Origin: Rubrivivax sp.
GTDB taxonomy: Bacteria; Pseudomonadota; Gammaproteobacteria; Burkholderiales; Burkholderiaceae_C
Length of the DNA stretch: 6,144 bases
Assembly (NCBI GenBank): GCA_027484885.1
Contig: JAIXSD010000143.1
Coordinates: forward strand, 1-6,144
Direction: 5' to 3'
Part shown: piece after piece, positions 1-5,144 of the stretch
Layout of the letters: every line of letters begins with the position of its first letter
Position numbering within the stretch: position 1 is the stretch's first letter
Notes under the pieces: generated by a model
Databases searched by the model: none
Told to the model about the DNA's origin: nothing
The model's input: the letters and a program-made list of their open reading frames with translations, nothing else
Made by a program: the position numbers and the translations under genes

Positions 1-251
1 GCGACGAAGAGGCTGGCGAAACGGAGCAGATTCCAGAGCGCGGCCAGCCAGCGAGGGTCCTCGAACAGGCGCTGGTACTGCAAGAGGCCAACGAACTCAT
101 GGCTGGGCAACATGCCCGAGTGTGTCAGCGAGAGCCAGGCCGTCCAAGCCAGAAAGCCGTAGAAAAACAGCGCGCCCAGCAGCAGACCGGGCGTGATCAG
201 CCAGAGGGCGCTGGCACGGTCGCTGAATCCGAATCGGGTACGCAAGTGCAT
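1..251 (-). CDS. CUT1 sugar ABC transporter permease, GtsB/MalF-like, N-terminal 83 residues (cut by window edge)
   Basis: This is an inner-membrane subunit of a binding-protein-dependent sugar importer; the gene continues past base 1. The visible start reads MHLRTRFGF. A strongly hydrophobic first helix follows at about residues 16-40 (WLITPGLLLGALFFYGFLAW), then a periplasmic stretch with LPSHEFVGLLQYQRLFEDPRW, and a second helix begins at about residue 72. From memory, the FYG...W..LS.T....LP...F.GL.QY.RLF.D.RW pattern is typical of the GtsB branch of CUT1 permeases, which pair with a GtsA-type binding protein; such a protein is encoded 20 nt upstream. ATG at 251 is preferred, although AAGGA sits only 2 nt before it. 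A GGAAA at 264-260 is better spaced for that ATG, and a TTG at 245 would suit the AAGGA. Family is confident; substrate is inferred only from the neighbouring hexosaminidase. Confidence 0.88.
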   Translation of the reverse strand, partial: MHLRTRFGFSDRASALWLITPGLLLGALFFYGFLAWTAWLSLTHSGMLPSHEFVGLLQYQRLFEDPRWLAALWNLLRFASLFV

Positions 252-271
252 CTTCCTTGTTTCCGGGGGGG

Positions 272-1507
272 CTAGTCGCGCACCTTGGCCGCCTGCAGCA
301 AGCGCTTCTGCGCCAGCTCGGGCGTCAGCCGCTCGCTCGCCCAGCAGGCAGCCACCACATCGCGCAGCGCGCCATAGCCGGCCTCGGGCAGGCGGGCGGC
401 CAGGGCCAGCACCAGGCGGCCGCTGGCCTCGGCCGCGCGGAAATCGGCATGGCTTTGCCGAGCGCAGGCGTTGAAGCCGGCCAGACTGGCATCGCGCCGC
501 ACCGGGATGCCGCCCTTGATCCGCGCATAACGCGCCGAATCCTCGGCCTGCATCAGAGTCGTGGCCAGGCGCTGTTGCAGCAGCGCTTGCTCGGGGCTCT
601 GGGGTTTGAAGAACAGCAGCCGATCGAACTCAAAGTAATGCAGATCGGTATGTCCCGGTGCGGCGTGGCAGTCGTAGTCTTCGCCGGGCTGCCAGCCGGC
701 TTTCTGAAACTCGCCATTGGCCCAGTCGCCGGTGAACTGCAGCGCGGCCCGGCCCTGCAGCAGCAGGCCGGTGGCGCCGGCCCAGTCGCGGCTGACCTGG
801 CCGGCATCGGTGTAGCGCTTGATGCGCTTGAACTCGCGCAGCATGTTCAGCATGGCGGTGCTGCCCAGCAGGCTGGCGTCACCTTGCACCAGCGCCCGCT
901 CGAAAAACGCCGGGCCGCCCCGGCCCAGCACCAGATTGACGAAGACGCTGAGCTTCTGGCCCACCGAGCTGCCGATCGCCAGGGGGATGACGCCGGCCTG
1001 CTGCAAGGCCTCGGCCACGCGGAAGAACTCGTCCCAGCTGCGCGGCGCGGCCAGGCCCAGGCGTTGCAGCAGGCGACGGTTGCTCCACATGCTGTTGAGC
1101 CGGTGCACATTGAGCGGCACGGCCACGGGCCGGCCTTGCCAGCGCAGCTCGCGGTCGATGGCGGCCGGCAGCAGGCGCGGCCAGTCGGCACTGACCGGGC
1201 TCAGGTCGGCCAAGGGCACGGCCTCGCCCCAGAGCCGCACCGATTTGTCGATCTGCGCCAGCGCCGGCGGGTGACCGGACAGAAAGCGGGTCTTGAGCAC
1301 CGTGTTGGCATGGCCGGCGCCAGCCACCGGCGTGTCCTTCCAGGGCAGGCCGGCGGCCTGGGCGCTGCGGCGCAGCTCGGCCAGCATGGCGGCCTCGCTG
1401 CCCGAGGTCCACCAATGCAGCAGCTCCAGGGCCGGCGCGGCTTCGCGGTGGCCGCAGGCCGGCAAGGCCAGGGCCGCGGCCAGGCCGAGCAGCTCGCGGC
1501 GTTGCAT
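272..1507 (-). CDS. CUT1 sugar ABC transporter substrate-binding lipoprotein, GtsA-like
   Basis: This is the periplasmic sugar receptor of the importer, 411 residues, the usual size for the family. The N-terminus MQRRELLGLAAALALPACG is a lipoprotein signal with lipobox LPAC (Cys18). Its RRELLG start also resembles a twin-arginine signal. Family landmarks in order are HWWTSGSE (31-38), the VAGAGHANTVLKTR stretch (61-74), LSGHPPALAQ (76-85), PLNVHRLN (131-138), SWDEFF (157-162), FTGDWANGEF (258-267) and KGGIPVRRD (331-339). From memory these match the glucose-type GtsA branch. The gene lies between the GH20 gene and a matching permease, all on one strand. ATG 1507 gives the cleanest signal peptide. 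A GTG at 1528, overlapping the upstream stop as GTGA, would add seven residues. Neither start has a good Shine-Dalgarno sequence, which suggests translational coupling. The ligand is not readable from the sequence; a GlcNAc-type mono- or disaccharide is inferred from context. Confidence 0.93.
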   Translation of the reverse strand: MQRRELLGLAAALALPACGHREAAPALELLHWWTSGSEAAMLAELRRSAQAAGLPWKDTPVAGAGHANTVLKTRFLSGHPPALAQIDKSVRLWGEAVPLADLSPVSADWPRLLPAAIDRELRWQGRPVAVPLNVHRLNSMWSNRRLLQRLGLAAPRSWDEFFRVAEALQQAGVIPLAIGSSVGQKLSVFVNLVLGRGGPAFFERALVQGDASLLGSTAMLNMLREFKRIKRYTDAGQVSRDWAGATGLLLQGRAALQFTGDWANGEFQKAGWQPGEDYDCHAAPGHTDLHYFEFDRLLFFKPQSPEQALLQQRLATTLMQAEDSARYARIKGGIPVRRDASLAGFNACARQSHADFRAAEASGRLVLALAARLPEAGYGALRDVVAACWASERLTPELAQKRLLQAAKVRD

Positions 1508-1524
1508 CGATGTTGCGTGGCCGC

Positions 1525-3858
1525 TCACAGCGCGTCCAGCCGGGTTTGCAAGGCCTGCACCAGGGCGGGCACCAGCTCGTCCACCATCTGGGCGGCCGCG
1601 TGCAGGGTGGCCTGGGCCTGCGCCCGCTCGGCCGCCGGCAGCACCCCGGGGGCCAGGTCTTGCCAGAGCCGCAGGCCCAGGTCGAGCAGGGCCGCCAGGG
1701 TGGGCAGCAGGGGCAGCAGTGGGCGCAGTTGTGCATGGCGGTGCAGCAAGGTCTGCCACGCCGGCAGGGCCTCGCGGCAGCGCTGCAGCTCGGCGCGTGC
1801 TGCGCGGGCGCTGAGCTGGTTCAGGCCGAGTGCCCAGGCGCTTTCGGACGGCAGGGCGTCGGCCAGGCGGTTCAGGGGCTCGTCCAGGTGGTAGCGGCCC
1901 TCGCGCTTTTTCGCATGGTGGCGGGCATAGCCGCTGGCGGGTTCCAGCAGTGCGGCCAGGCCGGCCAGGCTGAGCGTGTCGCTGGCATCGCCCTCGCACA
2001 AATCGGCCCAGGCGAGCTGCAGGCTGGCCTGCGCCTGCACACCGGCATGGCATTCGGCCCAGGCCTGGGCGGCGCCGAGGCGGGTCTGCAATGTGGCCTC
2101 AAGCCCTGAGGCCTCGCCCGCCGGGTCGCTCCACAGCCGCTCGGCCACGGCCAGCAGGCGCGGCCAGAGGCGCAAGTCCAGCTGCTCGGGCGCCACCAGC
2201 TCGCTCCAGAGCGCGGCTTCGCCGCCGAGCAAGGCGGGGGGCGGGCTGGCGGGCGCCGGCATCTCATCTGGCGCGGTCGTCAGCGCCTGCAGCGTGCAGG
2301 CGTGGCGCAGATTGCCCAGGCGCAAGATGCCCTGTCCCTCGCCTTCTTGGACCACGCTGCACCAGAGCTCCAGCTCGCCCAGATCGCAGTCGCCGCGGGC
2401 GCGCAGGCGCCAGGGCGCGGCCGCCGTGCCGGCGCCGTCGAAGATCAGGGTTTGCAGCGGCACGGGGTTTTCCAGGTTGCCCGCGCCTTGGGCTTGCAGG
2501 ATCAGGCGCGCCTGGCCCTGGGCGTCGCAGCGCAGCTCAGCGCTCAGCGGGTGCAGGGTCAGCTGGGCTTGCAGCTGCCAGCGGGCGGCGCCCGGGGCCA
2601 GGGGTGGCGTGGACGGGGCCGGCTGGCTCAGCGGCGTGCGCCAGTGGTAAGCGGCGCTGTGGAACTGATCCAGATAGAAGCCGGCCGAGCGCAGCAGGGC
2701 CGGGGTCAGGTCTTGCCCATCGGCATGAAGATGGGCATCGTCCGGCTGCAGCGCCGCCGCGCCGCGCCAGCACTGCAGCACCGCGCCCTCGGGCAGGCCC
2801 GGGCCGCGCAGCTCGTCCCAGCCGACCAGGCGCTTGCGGCGCGCGGCCAGCAGCTTGGCCATGCGCCGCACATAGCCGGCCTGCGTTTCGGCCAGGGGCA
2901 GGCCCAGGCGGCGCCAGGGTTCGGGCGCCAGTTCGTCGCCACCGATGTGCACAAAGGCATCGGGGAAGACCTCGGCCCACTCGTCCAGCAGGCCGGCGAT
3001 GAAGTCGTAGAGCGCCTCCTGGCGCGGGTCCACCGCCGCGCCAAAGATGCCAAAGCCGCGCTGCGCCTGCTGCGGCGCCGGCGGGCACAGCAGATCGGGC
3101 CGCGCCAGTCCCAGGGCCCAGCAATGGCCGGGCAGGTCCAGCTCGGGCACGACGCGGATGCCGCGTTCGGCCGCCAGGGCCACCAGCTGGCGGGCCTGCT
3201 CCAGGCTGTAGCTGAAGCCGGCGCTGGCGCGCGCGGCCAGCTCGGGGTGGCGGTCCGAGGCCAGGCGCCAGGCCTGGTCGTCGCAGAAGTGCCAGTGCAA
3301 CACATTGAGCCGGGCCGCAGCCATGCCGTCGAGCAAGCGTGTCAGGGTGTCGAAGGGTAGGGGGCGGCGCGCCACGTCGACCAGCAAGCCGCGCCAGGGG
3401 TGGCGGGGCGCGTCTTCGATGAGCAGGCCGGGCAGGGTGACCAGGCCCGCCATCAGGGCGCCATGCCGCAGCTGGCTCAAGGTGTGCAGGCCGTGGCGCG
3501 CGCCCCAGAGGCGCGGCGCGCTCAACCGGATCTCGCGCCCGGCTGCGTCGATCTGCAGCCGGTAGGACTCGTCGTCGCCCAGCTGAGGAATCGCTGGGCG
3601 CGAGTCGCCGATCTCCAGACGGAGCCGTATGGCGCCTGCAGCGTCGGCGTGGGCGAGCAGCTCGGGCAGCAGTCGCTCAACCAGCGTACGCAAGGCCGGC
3701 AGCTGATCGCCCGGCCAGTACCAGCCGGCCAGCGACAACTCGCCCGGGCTGCGCTGCAGCCGCGCGGGCCAGGGCATCAGGCTCTGACTCCAGCCGGCTC
3801 CTGGGTCCAGGGCAGTTCTCGCCTCGGCCACGCCCTCATCCTTGAACGCAATCGACAT
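1525..3858 (-). CDS. GH20 beta-N-acetylhexosaminidase, probably cytoplasmic, with barrel insertion and C-terminal extension
   Basis: This enzyme should remove terminal beta-linked GlcNAc or GalNAc by substrate-assisted catalysis. Counting from ATG 3858 (777 residues), a GH20b-type N-domain spans about 25-150 and the catalytic barrel starts at about 155. Landmarks are RGLLVDVARRPLP (156-168), LNVLHWHFCDDQ (184-195), VVPELDLPGH (236-245), HIGGDE (304-309, with the catalytic Asp308-Glu309 pair), GWDE (346-349), FYLDQ (394-398), LGGEAALWSE (544-553) and LRLWPRLLAVAERLWS (562-577). About 100 extra residues, rich in predicted beta strands, lie between FYLDQ and LGGEA. Residues 578-777 form an alpha-rich tail carrying PLNRLADALPSES. 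No signal peptide is seen, so it probably acts on imported oligosaccharides. The start is uncertain: ATG 3858 lacks a Shine-Dalgarno sequence, whereas GTG 3831 (residue 10) has AAGGA 7 nt upstream. The stop overlaps a possible GTG start of the binding-protein gene. Family certain; exact substrate inferred. Confidence 0.95.
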   Translation of the reverse strand: MSIAFKDEGVAEARTALDPGAGWSQSLMPWPARLQRSPGELSLAGWYWPGDQLPALRTLVERLLPELLAHADAAGAIRLRLEIGDSRPAIPQLGDDESYRLQIDAAGREIRLSAPRLWGARHGLHTLSQLRHGALMAGLVTLPGLLIEDAPRHPWRGLLVDVARRPLPFDTLTRLLDGMAAARLNVLHWHFCDDQAWRLASDRHPELAARASAGFSYSLEQARQLVALAAERGIRVVPELDLPGHCWALGLARPDLLCPPAPQQAQRGFGIFGAAVDPRQEALYDFIAGLLDEWAEVFPDAFVHIGGDELAPEPWRRLGLPLAETQAGYVRRMAKLLAARRKRLVGWDELRGPGLPEGAVLQCWRGAAALQPDDAHLHADGQDLTPALLRSAGFYLDQFHSAAYHWRTPLSQPAPSTPPLAPGAARWQLQAQLTLHPLSAELRCDAQGQARLILQAQGAGNLENPVPLQTLIFDGAGTAAAPWRLRARGDCDLGELELWCSVVQEGEGQGILRLGNLRHACTLQALTTAPDEMPAPASPPPALLGGEAALWSELVAPEQLDLRLWPRLLAVAERLWSDPAGEASGLEATLQTRLGAAQAWAECHAGVQAQASLQLAWADLCEGDASDTLSLAGLAALLEPASGYARHHAKKREGRYHLDEPLNRLADALPSESAWALGLNQLSARAARAELQRCREALPAWQTLLHRHAQLRPLLPLLPTLAALLDLGLRLWQDLAPGVLPAAERAQAQATLHAAAQMVDELVPALVQALQTRLDAL
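3839..3843 (-). promoter_or_regulatory. Shine-Dalgarno candidate for an alternative GTG start of the GH20 gene
   Basis: Read on the minus strand, AAGGA at 3843-3839 is followed by 7 nt and then GTG at 3831-3829, in frame with the hexosaminidase. The annotated ATG at 3858 has no comparable purine-rich site. The nine residues between the two starts (MSIAFKDEG) are not part of the GH20 fold, so either start gives a complete enzyme. Confidence 0.45.
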
Positions 3859-3866
3859 GGCCGCAT

Positions 3867-3882
3867 CATGGCCGCGGCCATG
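3867..3882. promoter_or_regulatory. Perfect 16-bp palindrome upstream of the GH20 operon
   Basis: CATGGCCGCGGCCATG is its own reverse complement over all 16 bases and does not extend further on either side. It ends 9 nt upstream of the ATG at 3858 and 36 nt upstream of the alternative GTG at 3831. The position suits an operator for a dimeric repressor or a hairpin in the operon's 5' leader. A LacI- or GntR-type regulator would be usual for a CUT1 sugar operon, but no regulator gene is in the window. The function is inferred. Confidence 0.45.
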
Positions 3883-3889
3883 TGCAGCC

Positions 3890-3922
3890 TGTCTCAAGCT
3901 TGTCTTCAGGTTGTCTCAAGAC
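3890..3922. repeat. Three tandem 11-bp direct repeats in the divergent control region
   Basis: On the plus strand the units are TGTCTCAAGCT (3890-3900), TGTCTTCAGGT (3901-3911) and TGTCTCAAGAC (3912-3922). Units 1 and 3 match at 9 of 11 positions, units 1 and 2 at 8, and units 2 and 3 at 7. All three begin TGTCT and share AG at positions 8-9. An 11-bp period is about one DNA turn, so the same face is presented three times. This is how OmpR/PhoB-family response regulators bind, and Pho boxes use TGTCA-type 11-bp units, although this copy is not a consensus Pho box. It lies 32 nt upstream of the GH20 ATG. The regulator is unknown. Confidence 0.5.
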
Positions 3923-4049
3923 CGGGGCGGCGGGTGCTGCTTGTGCGGCATGCGTTGAGCTCCTTCGGCTGTCGGCGCTTGCCTACCTGGGCAGCGTTGA
4001 GCGCCTGAGTTAGGCTTCGCGCGACGCGGGGATCTTCAGCAATCGACCC

Positions 4050-4057
4050 AAGGGGAG
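4050..4057 (+). promoter_or_regulatory. Ribosome binding site of the ankyrin-repeat gene
   Basis: AAGGGGAG ends 8 nt before the ATG at 4066. It is the only strong purine-rich site in the intergenic region in this orientation, and it fixes the start of the ankyrin gene. Confidence 0.7.
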
Positions 4058-4065
4058 CGCGAGCC

Positions 4066-4416
4066 ATGTCCGGAGGCAATTGGAAAGAAATGTTCGAGGC
4101 GGCCGAGACTGGCGACCTGGCCTTGGTGGACTACCACGTCCAACGCGGTGTGGACATCAACTACGCCCACCCAGAGTTTCTGAGCACTCCCTTGGTTGCG
4201 GCCATTCTGGCCGGGCAGGAGGCGGTGGCGCTCTATCTCTTGCAGGCCGGCGCTAACCCCGATCTGCCGTCTGAGTTCGACCATGCCACGCCCCTGCAGG
4301 CCGCGCGCAAAGCGGGCATGGCCGCGGTGGAGCAGGCCTTGCTGGCGCGAGGTGTGAAGCCGTTGCCAGCCGAAGCACCGTCACGCTCCTGGCTGGCGAG
4401 CTTGTGGCGTCCGTGA
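4066..4416 (+). CDS. Small ankyrin-repeat protein
   Basis: This 116-residue protein is made almost entirely of ankyrin repeats, a protein-binding fold without its own catalysis. Three repeats can be laid out: about 5-36 (FEAAETGDLALVDYHVQRGVDIN), 38-69 (STPLVAAILAGQEAVALYLLQ, then AGANPD) and 72-98 (ATPLQAARKAGMAAVEQALLARG). The first is a capping-type repeat. No signal peptide or membrane segment is seen, so it is probably cytosolic. The C-terminus (about 99-116) leaves the repeat fold and ends SWLASLWRP, resembling the tail of the protein encoded at 5145-5819. The ATG has a strong ribosome binding site 8 nt upstream. A histidine-phosphatase-like gene follows 45 nt after the stop, probably in the same transcript. 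The family call is firm; the binding partner is unknown. Confidence 0.9.
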   Translation: MSGGNWKEMFEAAETGDLALVDYHVQRGVDINYAHPEFLSTPLVAAILAGQEAVALYLLQAGANPDLPSEFDHATPLQAARKAGMAAVEQALLARGVKPLPAEAPSRSWLASLWRP

Positions 4417-4461
4417 TCGCGGCGCGACCAAGAAACCTACAGGCGCGCGCTGAACGATCGC

Positions 4462-5079
4462 ATGGGCACCCGTTACTACTTCATCAGCCACCCCAATGTG
4501 CAGATCAGCGCCGAGGTGCCGGTGCCGCAGTGGCCGCTCTCCGACTTGGGCCGGCGGCGCATGCAGGCGGCGCTGAAGCAGCAAGAAGCATGGCTCGGGA
4601 GCATCCGGGCGATTTACTCTAGTGCCGAACGCAAGGCCCTGGACAGTGCCGAGATCCTGGCCGGGCATCTGGGCATGCCGGTGCAGGTGCTGGAGGCCCT
4701 GGGTGAGAACGACCGCTCCGCCACCGGCTTTCTGCCGCCGGCGGAGTTTGAGCAGGTGGCCGATGAGTTCTTTGCCCGGCCCGAGCAGTCGGTGCGCGGC
4801 TGGGAGACGGCGGTAGCGACTCAGGCCCGCATCATCGCGGCCGTGCATGAGCTGGCCCGTCGCCAGGCCAGCCGGGGCAGTGACGTGGATGAGGAAGGGG
4901 GCGCCATTGCCATCCTGTCGCATGGCGCCGTCGGCACCTTGCTCTACTGCCATCTGGCGGGCCTGCCCATCTCGCGCCGCTGGGACCAACCGGCCAATGG
5001 GGGCGGCAATTTCTATCGCTTCGAGCTGAACCCGCCGCGTGTGCATGGGACTTGGCAGCCCATCGATGCGAAGCCTTGA
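4462..5079 (+). CDS. Histidine phosphatase (phosphoglycerate-mutase-like) family protein with SHP in place of RHG
   Basis: The 205-residue product matches the single-domain histidine phosphatase fold. The N-terminal motif, normally RHG around the phospho-accepting His, here reads YYFISHPN, with His10 kept, Arg replaced by Ser9 and Gly by Pro11. Other expected elements are SSAERKALDSAEIL (53-66, with Arg57 in the second-Arg position), LGENDRSATGFLPPAEFE (80-97, with Glu82 as likely acid) and AILSHGAVGTLL (150-161, with second His154). I recall a proteobacterial subfamily sharing the [S/T]HP start and the GENDRSATGFLPP block, so the change looks subfamily-typical rather than damage. The substrate is unknown. 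There is no signal peptide. No clear Shine-Dalgarno sequence precedes ATG 4462, and no other in-frame start lies in the 45-nt gap, so coupling to the ankyrin gene is possible. Fold confident, activity uncertain. Confidence 0.88.
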   Translation: MGTRYYFISHPNVQISAEVPVPQWPLSDLGRRRMQAALKQQEAWLGSIRAIYSSAERKALDSAEILAGHLGMPVQVLEALGENDRSATGFLPPAEFEQVADEFFARPEQSVRGWETAVATQARIIAAVHELARRQASRGSDVDEEGGAIAILSHGAVGTLLYCHLAGLPISRRWDQPANGGGNFYRFELNPPRVHGTWQPIDAKP

Positions 5080-5130
5080 AATTGCAGCGGTGAAGCTCTT
5101 GCCTGCGCTTCCTGATTGATTCATTCATTG

Positions 5131-5137
5131 AAAGGAG
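5131..5137 (+). promoter_or_regulatory. Ribosome binding site of the DUF6928-like gene
   Basis: AAAGGAG is followed by 7 nt and ATG at 5145, an ideal spacing that decides the start. It closes a 65-nt leader (5080-5144) that is unusually AT-rich for this window and contains TGATTGAT followed by TCATTCAT at 5113-5128. No confident -35/-10 pair was found in the leader. Confidence 0.8.
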
Positions 5138-5144
5138 CCATCTC

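Noticed and set aside
257..1894. Long open frame on the plus strand opposite the binding-protein and GH20 genes
   Set aside because: Its translation is low-complexity Gly/Ala/Gln/Arg with no family motif. It lies antisense to two genes with clear conserved motifs. This is a by-product of high GC.
1508..2053. Upstream extension of the binding-protein frame to 2053
   Set aside because: The extension is Arg/Pro/Ala-rich and overlaps the end of the GH20 gene. A normal lipoprotein signal begins at 1507, so the extension is not coding.
2302..3360. Plus-strand open frame opposite the GH20 catalytic region
   Set aside because: The composition is repetitive Gln/Ala/Gly/Arg with no domain. The opposite strand encodes HIGGDE and the other GH20 motifs.
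3859..3897. TTG start of the GH20 gene at 3897, adding 13 residues
   Set aside because: It would place the palindrome and a repeat unit inside coding sequence. The added residues are not family-like and no ribosome binding site precedes the TTG.
3865..3919. Sigma-70 promoter for the GH20 operon using TTGAGA and CATGAT
   Set aside because: The spacer from TTGAGA (3897-3892) to CATGAT (3870-3865) is 21 bp, and the other TTGAGA has no -10 at a usable distance.
3976..3996. Hairpin CGCTTGCC-tacctg-GGCAGCG in the divergent region
   Set aside because: It is short with a bulged base and no T-tract. Such structures are common in GC-rich DNA, so no terminator or attenuator was called.
4381..5124. Minus-strand open frame opposite the ankyrin and histidine-phosphatase genes
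   Set aside because: It has no recognisable motif. The plus-strand genes have clear family signatures throughout.
5113..5128. TGATTGAT / TCATTCAT tetranucleotide run before the DUF6928-like gene
   Set aside because: There are only two copies of each 4-mer, and it is neither a palindrome nor a convincing -10 element. It is more likely an ordinary AT-rich leader.
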